From: JAHBNG01 sp039028975
GTDB lineage: Bacteria > Chloroflexota > Anaerolineae > Caldilineales > Caldilineaceae
DNA: 37,284 nucleotides
Direction: 5' to 3'
Assembly (NCBI GenBank): GCA_039028975.1
Contig: JBCCHB010000156.1
Span: 1 to 37,284, forward strand
This document shows positions 9,285-21,100 of this stretch, in pieces (position 1 is the stretch's first letter; each line of letters opens with the position of its first letter). Both the position numbers and the translations under genes were made by a program. The notes under the pieces were generated by a model. The model did no database searches and had not been told where the DNA came from. It worked only from the letters and a program-made list of their open reading frames with translations.

Positions 9285-9462
9285 CTAATAACCATAACGT
9301 CCAGTGTTCCTTTCCCCCTCCATTGGATGAGAAGCTGATAAACCAGAGAATTTAAGGACTTTGCTACACTCATGCCACGTTCGTTTGTTATGTTATCTCC
9401 GTTCTAACGAATAGGTCGTAATTAGTCGATCGCAATCACTTTTCAAGAGGGACAAATTATCA
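9285..9462 (+). promoter_or_regulatory. Leader and probable promoter region of the NRPS-PKS operon
   Basis: This 178-base stretch separates the palindrome from the first ATG of the assembly line and is the only sizeable non-coding DNA next to the four packed genes, so the operon promoter should be here or just upstream. TTGCTA near 9362 and a TATGTT-like word about 20 bases further are only a poor sigma-70 match. AGAGGG, about 11 bases before ATG 9463, is the likely ribosome binding site. A diverged CCACGTTCGT echo of the upstream repeat occurs near 9377. Confidence 0.35.
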
Positions 9463-12400
9463 ATGTGTACCATCACTCATTCTTCTTTTGAGTGCTTTAT
9501 AATTGGCGAAGGCACACTGCCCACGTCATGCATCAATATGCTCCATGAAGCTGGACACCAGATTCTAGGCGTCATTTCTGCAGATCCAGAACTGCGCAAA
9601 TGGGCACATCAAATGCGGCTTCCTCTCTACCACCCAAAAGATAATCTGTATGCAATTCTCGCACCGCAACCATTCGATTATCTATTTAGTATTGTGAATC
9701 CTCATATTCTTTTACCAGAGATTCTGGCTTTGCCAAAGCAATGTGCAATCAATTATCACGATGCACCTTTACCCAAATATGCTGGCGTTCACGCTACAAC
9801 TTGGGCATTACTCAACCAAGAATCAAGACATGGTATTACTTGGCATGTCATGGAAGAACAGGTTGATGCCGGTGAAATTTTGCAGCAACCCCTCTTTTCT
9901 CTTGCACCTCATGAAACTGTCTTTACACTTAATATCAAATGCTATGAAGCGGCAATCGCAAGTTTTAGAACCTTGATTGATGAGTTGGCTAGTGGGCAAT
10001 GTAAACTCACTAAGCAAGATTTGAGCACACGTAGCTACTTTGCAAAGAGCAAACGCCCGCCGCAAAACGCAATTCTTGAATGGCAGCAATCTGCAGAACA
10101 AATCGATGCTCTCTTCCGCGCATTGGACTTTGGCACCTATCCAAACCCATTGTCTCGCCCCAAGCTCGCTCTGGGTCAGAACCTATATATCATCGAGCAG
10201 TTGACCATCGGTAGCACTCTCGCATCAGCATTACCAGGTACGCTAACAACACTATCAGAGGAATCATTGACAGTGGCTACGGCCACTCGTGAAGTTTCGC
10301 TAGGGAAACTGTTGACAGTGGATGGAACACCTATATCGGTTTCTGAGTTAATTGGACAGCACGATTTACAAGTGGGGCAATTCTTACCTGAACTTGGAAC
10401 AGATGTTGCTAAGCAGATTACGACCTACCATTGTCGATTCTCCAAACATGAATCATTTTGGCGTGAACGCCTCGAATCGTTGCATCCTATTGAGTTTCCA
10501 TTCTTGCATCGAACATCTCATCTACTATTGGAGGGGCAAGGTGCCTCACAATTCAAAAAGATACCGTTTTCGATTGCGGACGAAGTTCACGACTTTCTTG
10601 TCGAGCACCAATATTCTCCTCAACATTTTCTCTTCACACTCTTTGTCATCTATGTGAGTCGTTTGAGTGGCATGACAACATTTGATTTACCCTTTACTTC
10701 CATAGAGTTGGCCCGTAAGTTACAAGGTGTCGAACATGTTTTTGCTACTGACACCCTCTTATCAGTTCATTATGAAGCGACAGCAACCTTTGCAGATGTA
10801 TATGAACATCTACTAGAACAGCGTCAGCTGACTGAGCAGCACCAAAGCTATACACGGGATCTGATTGCTCGAATACCGACACTATCAACAGAATCTCAAG
10901 TCTTACAGCTTATTTCGACTTCAGTTTCCATTATCCAAGTAGATGAAGCTGTCATAGATGAGTGGGCAGATATGCCGTTTTCTACATCAGCTGGATTGGC
11001 ATTTGTTACTGTTGAACATGAACCTTCACAAGAGAACAGACTCAATAGAGTATGTGGGATGGTCACCTACGATGCAACACGGGTTGAGCCAGATGCCATA
11101 GAACGTATGAGTGGACACTTGCAAATGTTGATGGCAGGTATTGCCAAGAAGGGGCATTTGGGTGCAGAGCAACCTGTTGCTAAGCTCCCGCTGCTGACTG
11201 AAACTGAGCAGCATCAGCTCTTGGTTGAATGGAATAATACAGCGACAGATTATCCTAAGGACAAATGTATCCACCAACTGTTTGAGGAACAGGTGGAACA
11301 CACACCAGATGCCATCGCCCTTATCTTTGAGGATGAGCAACTCACCTACCGAGAACTAAACGAGCGTGCAAATCAATTGGCACACTATCTTCAGTTTCTA
11401 GGACTAAGACCAGAATCACTTGTCGGCATCTGCCTAGAACGCTCGTTGGAGATGGTCGTGGGTTTGTTGGGTATCCTCAAGGCAGGTGGAGCCTATATAC
11501 CACTGGACCCAAGTTATCCTAGAGAGCGCTTGGCCTTTATGCTTGAAGATACTGACGCCCCTGTTTTATTGACGCAACAGAGCTTTTTCGATCTTTTCAC
11601 GGAAACAAAGGTGACCGTTGTTTCGCTTGACAATCAGCGAGACGAAATCTCTTACCAGCCAGTCACAAATCCAAAGTTCGAAACGCGTAATGATGTAAAG
11701 GCACTCTCACCAGCATATATTATTTATACATCTGGCTCAACAGGGATACCCAAGGGGGTTACCATTCCGCACCGTGCAATTAATCGTCTCCTATTTCATA
11801 CCAACTATATTGATCTTCAATCCACCGACCGCATTGCACAAGCCTCCAACGTATCATTTGATGCAGCTACTTTTGAAATATGGGGCGCATTGGCACATGG
11901 TGCTACGCTGATTGGCATTCCTCGCGATGCCACTCTTGAGCCACAACGCTTAGCCGCTCATCTACGTCAGCAGGAGATAAGCGTCTTATTTCTAACAACA
12001 GCCTTATTTAATCAAGTTGCGCTTGCTGTGCCGGATGCGTTTGCCTCATTACGATATCTGCTCTTCGGTGGTGAAGCTGTGGACCCAAAAACAGTCAGCA
12101 TTGTTCTACAACAAGGTTGCCCGACCCACCTGTTGCATGTTTACGGTCCCACAGAAAGTACAACATACAGCACTTGGTACCCTGTTCGGACGGTCCCTGA
12201 AGATGCATTGACTGTTCCGATTGGAGGGGCACTTGCCAATACGCGACTCTATGTATTAGACAGCCAACTGCAACCTGCGCCCCTTGGTGTTGCTGGTGAA
12301 CTTTATATTGGCGGCGATGGGTTGGCTTTGGAATACCATAATCGGCCAGAACTGACAGCCGAACGATTTATTCCCAACCCGTTTGTCTCTCAAGATACTT

Positions 12401-13152
12401 CGAAACGACTATATAAGACTGGAGATTTGGTTCGGTGGCTTCCAGAGGGGTCTATAGAGTTTCTAGGACGCATCGACAACCAGGTCAAGATTCGAGGCTT
12501 CCGCATTGAATTGGGCGAAATCGAGGCCGTATTGAGTCAACACTCCGATATCCAAAAAACGGTTGCTGTGGTACGCAAAGAAGGAGATAGGCAACAGCGG
12601 ATTGTTGCTTATGTCGTGCCAAAGATGCGCAGGCTTCCGCACAACGGCAAAATATCAAATGTTGGCGAGGAGTCGCATCTTCCAGACTTGCAGCCAGCCT
12701 CCCTACGCTCCTATCTAAAGGAAAAATTGCCAGACTATATGATTCCCGCTGCATTTGTCTTACTGGATGCCCTACCACTCAATCCTAACGGCAAAGTGGA
12801 CCGCAAGGCACTACCCGCACCGGCACTTTCAGGACTGATATCCTCAGAGACCTTTGTCCCACCTGACACACCTACTGAGATTGCACTCGCCAATATTTGG
12901 TCTGAGATTCTGCATCTCGACCGGATCGGCATTTATGACAACTTTTTCGAACTTGGCGGTCATTCCCTTTTGGCAACGCAAGTCATATCTCGCATAGAAG
13001 CCAAGTGGGAGAAGCACCTATCTTTACAGAATATATTTGAGCGCCCAACAGTTAAAGGTCTCGCTGAACGCATTGATGTATTAGAGATGATTCCTACACT
13101 ATCAATGACCGCTGATGGTCTAATGCCGGATGAGGAAGAAGGAGAACTATGA
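9463..13152 (+). CDS. NRPS starter: formyltransferase-(C-like)-adenylation-PCP
   Basis: A 1229-residue initiation module. Residues 1-~200 form a methionyl-tRNA-formyltransferase-type fold with the catalytic triad intact (N97 and H99 in INYHDAPLP, D135 in VDAGEIL), followed by an FMT C-terminal-like segment (~205-310). Residues ~315-580 resemble part of a condensation domain but lack HHxxxDG. The adenylation domain (~600-1115) has all core motifs, including YTSGSTGIPKG, VYGPTE, YKTGD and NPNGKVDRK. By-eye pocket residues read D-A-F-F-L-G-V-T-Y-K, suggesting an aliphatic residue (Val/Ile/Leu). The PCP carries GGHSL with S1168 as the phosphopantetheine site. The predicted job is to load and N-formylate the first amino acid, as LgrA does for linear gramicidin. 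The acidic tail (PDEEEGEL) may dock to the TubC domain of the next protein. AGAGGG upstream supports ATG 9463. Confidence 0.93.
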   Translation: MCTITHSSFECFIIGEGTLPTSCINMLHEAGHQILGVISADPELRKWAHQMRLPLYHPKDNLYAILAPQPFDYLFSIVNPHILLPEILALPKQCAINYHDAPLPKYAGVHATTWALLNQESRHGITWHVMEEQVDAGEILQQPLFSLAPHETVFTLNIKCYEAAIASFRTLIDELASGQCKLTKQDLSTRSYFAKSKRPPQNAILEWQQSAEQIDALFRALDFGTYPNPLSRPKLALGQNLYIIEQLTIGSTLASALPGTLTTLSEESLTVATATREVSLGKLLTVDGTPISVSELIGQHDLQVGQFLPELGTDVAKQITTYHCRFSKHESFWRERLESLHPIEFPFLHRTSHLLLEGQGASQFKKIPFSIADEVHDFLVEHQYSPQHFLFTLFVIYVSRLSGMTTFDLPFTSIELARKLQGVEHVFATDTLLSVHYEATATFADVYEHLLEQRQLTEQHQSYTRDLIARIPTLSTESQVLQLISTSVSIIQVDEAVIDEWADMPFSTSAGLAFVTVEHEPSQENRLNRVCGMVTYDATRVEPDAIERMSGHLQMLMAGIAKKGHLGAEQPVAKLPLLTETEQHQLLVEWNNTATDYPKDKCIHQLFEEQVEHTPDAIALIFEDEQLTYRELNERANQLAHYLQFLGLRPESLVGICLERSLEMVVGLLGILKAGGAYIPLDPSYPRERLAFMLEDTDAPVLLTQQSFFDLFTETKVTVVSLDNQRDEISYQPVTNPKFETRNDVKALSPAYIIYTSGSTGIPKGVTIPHRAINRLLFHTNYIDLQSTDRIAQASNVSFDAATFEIWGALAHGATLIGIPRDATLEPQRLAAHLRQQEISVLFLTTALFNQVALAVPDAFASLRYLLFGGEAVDPKTVSIVLQQGCPTHLLHVYGPTESTTYSTWYPVRTVPEDALTVPIGGALANTRLYVLDSQLQPAPLGVAGELYIGGDGLALEYHNRPELTAERFIPNPFVSQDTSKRLYKTGDLVRWLPEGSIEFLGRIDNQVKIRGFRIELGEIEAVLSQHSDIQKTVAVVRKEGDRQQRIVAYVVPKMRRLPHNGKISNVGEESHLPDLQPASLRSYLKEKLPDYMIPAAFVLLDALPLNPNGKVDRKALPAPALSGLISSETFVPPDTPTEIALANIWSEILHLDRIGIYDNFFELGGHSLLATQVISRIEAKWEKHLSLQNIFERPTVKGLAERIDVLEMIPTLSMTADGLMPDEEEGEL

Positions 13153-16100
13153 GAAACGCTGAACAAGTACTGTTAGAATTGCAGGCTCACGGTATTAAAC
13201 TCTGGAGCGAAGATGGCAAACTACGCTATCGTGCTCCGAAAGATGCACTGACGGCTACCTTACGCTCTGAGATAACAAAATACAAAACGGAAATTCTGTC
13301 GTTGCTTAGCCAAGGCGCAACGTACTCATCTGTATACCAAGAAATTCAACCAAGCTCACGTACCAAAGCTTTGCCGCTGTCATTTGCACAACAGCGGTTA
13401 TGGTTTCTCGATCAATTAGGGCAGAGCAGCAGCTACAATATACCGTTGGTTTTGGATCTCAAAGGCCCTTTAAACGTAAAGGCCCTACAGTTAACTTTGC
13501 AAGAAATTGTCCAGAGACATGAAAGCTTACGCACGACTTTTGTTGGAGAGGCAGGTACTCCTTATCAAGTTGTTCATCCAACAATGCAGATTGAATTGCC
13601 AGTGGTAGATTTGAGTACCTTTGGTGCAGACGAACAAAGTGCCGAAGTTAAGCGATTGACTGTTGCCGAAGCAACTCATCCCTTTGACCTGAGTCGCGAT
13701 CCAATGTTGAGAGCGAAATTACTCGATTTGCATGGCGCAAGTTCAAACAACCTTTCAAATGCAACATCAATTGAAGGATTGAATACGAATTACGTAGACT
13801 ATATCCTTCTACTGACGATGCATCACATTGCTGCAGATGGCTGGTCATTGGGCGTATTGGTACAGGAGCTGGCACTTCTATATGAAGCTTTTAGCCAAAG
13901 CCAACCATCCCCTTTACCTGCTCTTCCTATCCAATATGCGGATTTTGCTGTTTGGCAGCGAAGCTATCTGCAGGGAGAGGTGTTGGAACAACAGTTAAAG
14001 TACTGGAAAGAACAGTTGGCAGGGGCACCAGAACTGTTGCAGCTACCCACCGACCGCCCTCGGCCTGTCCAGCAGAGTTTCAAAGGGGATGTTGTTTCAC
14101 TGAAACTTGATGCCCACCTGACGCAACAGCTAAGAACACTCGGCCAAAAACAGGGGACTACACTTTACATGACCTTGCTGGCCGCATTTCAGGTTCTTCT
14201 GTTTCGTTATACCGGACAGACCGATATTGTCGTCGGCTCGCCAATTGCCAATCGCAATCGCCGGGAGATTGAGCCGCTCATTGGTTTCTTTGTCAACACC
14301 TTGGCATTACGCACAGATTTATCTCGAACTAGTTTATCTGAATCTGATTTTTCAGAAAATGACGCAGATTTATTCGTACAACAGACTCCTTCCTTTGTAG
14401 ATGTCTTGGCGCAAGTACAGGAGACACTCCAAAGCGCCTATGACAATCAAGATATTCCTTTTGAACGACTGGTTGAGGAGTTCAGTCCCGAACGCAATCT
14501 CAATTACAACCCATTGGTCCAGGTTATGTTTGCATTGCAAAATGCACCCATGAACGCTTTGGAATTATCTGATTTGAGTGTAACCCCTGTCAGAATTGAA
14601 GTGCAGCGCACGCGATTTGACCTAGAAATGCACTTTTGGGAGGTGGATGATTATCTGCAGGGGGATTGTATCTATAGCACCGACCTCTTTGACAAAACAA
14701 CCATCGAGCGAATGGCCGGTCATTTTCAGACTTTGCTGGCAGGCATTATAACCAATCCCACGGAAGCGATCGCAGAGCTCCCCCTGCTGACGGACGCCGA
14801 GCGCCACCAACTCTTGTTTGAATGGAATGACACAGCGGTAGAGTATTCAAAGGATAAGTGCGTCCACCACCTATTTGAAGAACAAACGGAACGCACACCG
14901 AATGCCATTGCTGTTGTCTTTGAAGGGAAGCAATTGACATACAAGGAGCTGAACGAACGTGCCAACCAACTAGCGCATCATCTCCACTCTTTGGGTGCAG
15001 GGATAGAGACGCTTGTGGGAATTTGTGTAGAACGTTCAATTGAGATGATTGTTGGGCTATTGGGCGTTCTGAAAGCAGGAAGCGCTTATGTGCCACTAGA
15101 TCCCAAATACCCGCCGGAACGGCTGGCCCTTATGCTCGACGATGCACAAGTTTCTCTGCTGTTGACACAAGAACATCTGTCTGACGATTTGCCATTTATG
15201 ACAAAAACGGAGGATTGTACTGTCGAGGGAAGTATTGCGGATAATCGGAGTCGCACCATTCTTTGTTTGGACAAAGATTGGAGCAAGATTGCAACTCAGA
15301 ACACAACACCTTTGCAGCACGGACTGAGCGCCAACAATCTCGCCTATGCCATCTATACTTCCGGTTCAACAGGAAGACCCAAAGGCGTTCAGATCGAGCA
15401 TCATGGACTCTGTAATGTCTCACAGGCGCAGCAGAGCATGTTTGGTGTGGGGCCAGACGATCATGTACTTCAATTTGCCTCTTTTAGCTTTGATGCCGCA
15501 ACATTTGAAATCGTCATGGCCCTGTGTAGTGGGGCGACGCTCTATCTGGGAACCAACGAAACCCTGGCACCTGGGGTACCACTCCAACAATTTCTCAAAA
15601 AGCACGATATCTCTGTCGTGACCTTAACCCCCTCTACATTAGCCGCATTACCAGAAGGTTCCAACCAGGAACTGTCCGCATTACGCACGATTACCGTTGC
15701 CGGAGAGGCCTGTAGCGGAGAATTGTTGAAACAATGGGTAAATTCGCCCGAAGACGAATCAGGTCAGCGTCGCTTCTTCAATCTCTATGGTCCCACCGAA
15801 ACCACGATTTGGGCAACGGCTGCTCGATGCCATGCCGCTATGCGCACACCGCCCATCGGCCTGCCGATTCCGAATGTGCAGCTCTATATTCTTGATGCGT
15901 ATCGTCAACCTGTGCCGATCGGCGTGTCTGGTGAACTCTATATCGGTGGTGATAGCTTGGCGCGGGGCTATCTCAATCGTCCAGCACTGACAGAGGAGCG
16001 CTTTATCCCCAATCCATTTGGTGATGCGGACGGAACGGGACGACTCTATGCGACGGGGGATTTGGTCCGTTGGCGATCGGATGGGCAGGTTGAATTTTTG

Positions 16101-18100
16101 GGACGCATTGACCATCAGGTGAAGTTACGCGGCTTCCGCATTGAACTGGGCGAGGTTGAAGAGACGCTCGTCCATCATCCAGCGGTTCAAGATGCGGTTG
16201 TCCTAGCTAGAGAAGAGCAGCCCAATCACAAACAGTTGGTGGGCTATCTGGTGGTTGGAGAAGTTGATGACGAGACCCAAAGTGCGCATGTGGAACAGTG
16301 GCAAACCTTGTATGAAGACGCGTACAGCCAAACACCCGAGCAAGAGGATCACACCTTTAATATTGTAGGCTGGAATAGTAGTTACACAGGTCAACCGATT
16401 CCAGAGGCAGAGATGGCAGAATGGGTGGACGAGACGATTGCCGACATCCGCCGCCTGGAGCCGCAGCAGATCTTTGAGATCGGTTGTGGTTCGGGGTTGC
16501 TCTTATTCCGTTTGGCTCCTCACTGTGCTGAATATTGGGGTGCAGATTATTCACAGGAGACCATTCAACGGTTGGCCCAAATTAAGACTGCAACACCCGA
16601 CCTTGATCACGTCCATGTTGAGCAGCGTATGGCCGATGATTTTAGTGGCATTGACGACGATCGGTTTGATTGTGTCATCATCAACTCCGTTGCCCAATAC
16701 TTTCCCGGCATCGACTATCTGCTACGAGTTATGGAAGGGGCGGTGCGGGTGACCAAACCTGGAGGAAAGATTTACATAGGTGATGTGCGCAACCTGCGTT
16801 TACTCCAAGCCTACCAGGCTGCTGTTCAAACATACCAGGCTGAGGACGCTCTCTCATTGTCTCAGTTTCAGACCCGCATTGAGCAGCGCCTGCAGCATGA
16901 GGAAGAATTGCTCATCGATCCCGAGTTTTTCTATGCACTGCCAAAGGAGATGCCTCAGATTGCTAGCGTCGAGGTATCGCTGAAACGGGGACGTTTTTAC
17001 AACGAACTGACCCAATTCCGCTATCAGGTTGTGCTTCATATTGAAAAAGCATCAATTCCATATATAAATTCTGGGCAAGGTTTAGCCCCACCTCTTCCAG
17101 AGCAAAGACGGGACAAAGTTCTCCTGGGTGAGTTCATCACTCAAGAGCAAAATGGTCATCATCAAAACGACCAAGTGATCTGGCATGAGGAGCAATGGTT
17201 ACAAGAGAGTTGGTCCTCCAAGACGCTCGCAAATAGAGTCCGTCAAGCGGCTAATACATATCCAGAACAAGGGCTAATCATTCGCAACATTCCAAATGCC
17301 CGACTTCAGGACGCTGTGCAAACCTTAACCATACTAGACCAGGCAAGCAATGCCTCAACAGAGAAAACGAAAGCTCAAGTCAACACAATTGCACAATTAC
17401 GTACCCACCTTACCACCAGTGATCAGGGCATAGATCCCACGACTTTGTGGTCTTTTGAAGAGACGATACCTTATCAAGTTCACGTTACCTGGTCGCGAGA
17501 GCCTGGACTGATGGATGCCTATTTCATACCCTTGTCATCTGCCAGCAGAGCAATCGACACGGTAGGGACGAATGCAGTAAACGGTACGACGAAAGCTACG
17601 GTAAACGCACTCTATGCAATGCCACAGCCATATGGTGAGAAAAAAATCAAGCAAAAGCCCTGGCGCGCTTACACCAATAATCCGCTCCATGGCAAGCTCA
17701 ATCAAAGGCTCATTCCCAAAATTCGTGCATGGCTTCAAGACCGTCTACCTGACTATATGATTCCTGCTGCCTTTGTGGTTTTGGATGCATTCCCACTGAC
17801 ACCCAATGACAAAGTGGACCGCAAAGCATTGCCTGCCCCCAATATCCGCATGCAGAACACGGCATCGTACATCTCTGCACAGACGGAGCTACAGCAGCAA
17901 CTGGTTGACATTTGGCAAGAAGAATTAAGTCTAGATCAAGTCGGCATTCACGATAACTTCTTTGACATTGGTGGTCACTCATTGCTGATCGTCAAGATTC
18001 ATAGTCGGGTCAAGGAACTTACCGGCACTCCCTTGGAAATCGTTGATTTCTTTCAATACCCAACAATTCATGCCTTATGTGAACATATTACAGCAACTGG
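13149..18100 (+). other. NRPS module with embedded N-methyltransferase (TubC-C-A-MT-PCP)
   Basis: The C domain has an intact HHIAADG (H225, H226) and LPLSFAQQRLWFL, an LCL-like look. The A domain reads core motifs YTSGSTGRPKG, LYGPTETT, YATGD and NDKVDRK (Gly of the usual NGK replaced by Asp). Pocket residues read by eye are D-A-F-T-T-A-L-I-W-K, which I cannot assign to an amino acid. About 480 residues (1036-1517) are inserted between motifs A8 and A9, with the SAM-binding EIGCGSG at 1110-1116 and NSVAQYFP further on, matching NRPS N-methyltransferases. The PCP has GGHSL with S1611. There is no epimerisation domain. Confidence 0.9.
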
Positions 18101-21100
18101 CGACTCTTCGGGCTTGGCCCCATTGTCATCTTCACAAGTTGTCAAACGCCAAAGAGTTATAGAGGATCAAGCCATTGCAGTTATCGGTATAGCCGGACGT
18201 TTCCCGGGTGCAAATTCGATTGAAGCATTCTGGAAAAATCTCGCAAATGGCATTGAATCTGTCACCTTCTTTTCCGATGAAGAACTGTTGGCGGCAGGTG
18301 TGACGCAAGAAGATCTCAATGCCCCAACCTTTGTGAAGGCCAGCGCCCATCTGACAGACGCGGATCTCTTCGATGCAGATTTCTTCAATTTTTCTCGTCG
18401 AGAGGCAGTTGTTTTAGACCCGCAATCCAGATTGTTCTTAGAGTGTAGTTGGGCGGCATTAGAAAATGCTGGTTGTGATCCCCAAACATATCCAGGTGCT
18501 ATCGGTGTCTTTGCGGGAGCTGGTACAGACCTCTACTCTCCACAAATTTTGCGACAGATGAATGGTGCGTCGGCAGCGAACATGTTTCAGGCGTTCACAT
18601 CAGGAAGTGATTTTCTTGCCACACGGTTGGCCTATAAATTGAACCTAAAGGGACCCGCGATCACGCTACAGACAGCCTGTTCAACGTCGCTTGTCGCGAC
18701 CCATATGGCCTGTCAAAGCATACTCGACGGTGAATGTGATATGGCGCTTGCTGGAGGTGTCGTCCTCATGGGATATGGTCCCTCCGGCTATCATTATCAG
18801 GATGGAATGATCTTCTCACCCGATGGACACTGTCGTGCCTTTGATGTAGAGGCCGATGGGACAATTGGGGGCAGTGGAGTTGGCGTCGTGGTTCTCAAAC
18901 GGTTGGAACAGGCGCTCGAAGATGGCGATGTGATCCATGCCGTGATCAAAGGATCGGCAATCAACAATGATGGATCCAATAAGGTGGGCTATACAGCACC
19001 GAGTGTTGATGGGCAGGTTGCCGTGATTCAGCAAGCATTAGCCAACGCTAATGTTGCTCCAGAGACCATTTCTTACATTGAGACACATGGCACGGGAACA
19101 AGATTAGGAGATCCCATTGAATTAACAGCCCTCAAGGCGGTCTTCAAAGCGCGTTTGGAGCAGACCAGTGCAAGTGAATCAACAGTGGAATCAGTGAAGG
19201 ACAAGATTGTGCTTGGGGCGCTCAAAACAAATGTTGGACACATGGGGGTAGCGGCTGGTGTGGCGGGTCTGATCAAGACAGTATTGGCCCTGAAACATCA
19301 GGCACTGCCACCAACACTCCACTTTACCCAACCCAATCCAGAGCTACAGTTCCCCAACGATCTGTTCCACATCAATACAGAGTTGCTACCTTGGTCTAAT
19401 AATGGGGGCGGCAGCAATGGAGCAAACAACGGGTCCAACACTGGTGCTTACAAAGAGCTTCCTCGAAGAGCAGGGGTTAGTTCCTTTGGCATCGGCGGAA
19501 CCAACGCCCATGTTGTACTTGAAGAAGCCCCAACACAGGTCTCAACCAACAATGAGGTAGAGCGGACTCATCATCTCTTGACTCTGAGCGCAAAAAATGA
19601 GGATGCGCTACGAGAGATGGCTGTGAACTATGCAGCTTTCTTTACCAGTGACAAAATAACAGACAGTAACGCGCTAGCTGATATCTGCTACACCAGCCAT
19701 GTAGGGCGTAGCCATTTTGAGCACCGCCTTAGCATCACCGGTTCATCTCCACAGCAGCTATGCGAAAAGCTAGGTGCCTACCTGAACGGAGATGTAGATG
19801 CGGATACGGGTATTGATATTGGGCTAAGCCAAGGCGTACTTGATAAGAATCACCATGCACCCAAAGTCGCCTTTCTCTTTACAGGGCAAGGAGCACAGTA
19901 TGTCGGCATGGGACGTGACTTGTACCAAACCCAGCCAACCTTCCGTGCCACAATCGACCGCTGTAATGAAATTCTCCAAGATTGCCTGGGTCGCTCGCTA
20001 GTGGCCTTAATCTATCCAGCCAAAACACCTGATCACAATGACCTGATGGAATCCCATCCCTGTGGACAGGCCGTCAACTTTGCCTTTGAATGTGCCTTGG
20101 CTGACCTCTGGTACTCTTGGGGAGTGAAGCCAGACTTTGTCCTCGGTCATAGTTTGGGTGACTTTGCTGCTGCCTATACAGCGGGAGTCCTTTCGCTAGA
20201 GGAAGGGTTGCGTTTGGTGACAGAACGGGGAAGGTTGATGGAAACTGCTCTAGGCAGCATGGTTTCGGTCATGGCTTCTGAAGCAGATGTTGTACCATTC
20301 TTGGCTGCCTACAGCGGCGTCACCATCGGGGTCATCAATGGTCCCAGTAGCATAGTGATTTCTGGCGAGCGGGAACAGGTTGCCAACGCAGCCACAGATT
20401 TGCAAGCCGCTGGCTTCAAGACGCGCGCGCTGGCCATTCCTGTAGCCGCCCATTCACCCATGCTCGATCCTGTTCTGGATACCTTTACCGATACCGTGCG
20501 GAGTCTCAAGTTGTCTGCACCTAAGATACCCGTTGTCTCTAGCATGACGGGGCAACGGGTACAGGATGAGTTGACCGCCCCCACCTACTGGCGACGACAT
20601 CTACGGAACACCATACGTTTTGCTGATGGGGTCCAGACCTTACATGAGCAGGGATGTATTGTTTATCTAGAAATTGGCCCCAAGCCCACCCTATTGGGAA
20701 TGGCCGAACAGATATTGGATACGATGTTTGACATGAGTGCTGACACAGATGCCGACATGGAGAATCGCTCTTCTCCCATTATGTTACCCAGTTTGCGTGA
20801 AGATCAGAATGATTGGCAGCAGCTACTCACAAGTCTGGGCCAACTCTATATTTGTGGCGCGAAGATTGACTGGCAGGCATTCGACCATGATTATCAACGG
20901 CATAAGGTAGAACTCCCTCCCTACCCCTTTCAACGGCAGCGCTATTGGCTTGATATGCCAGCACACTCACCGAAGAAAGTCCAACAATTCAAGGCGCTTC
21001 GACCACTCATTGACAAGATGATCGAGTTGCCAACGTTGGGGACAACGACCTTTGAAACCAACTTCAGTGTTGACGCCTACTCTTTCTTGGCAGACCATGT

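Noticed and set aside
14766..14773. HIP1 octamer GCGATCGC as a cyanobacterial marker
   Set aside because: One copy in 37 kb is about the chance level, so it does not support a HIP1-rich cyanobacterium.
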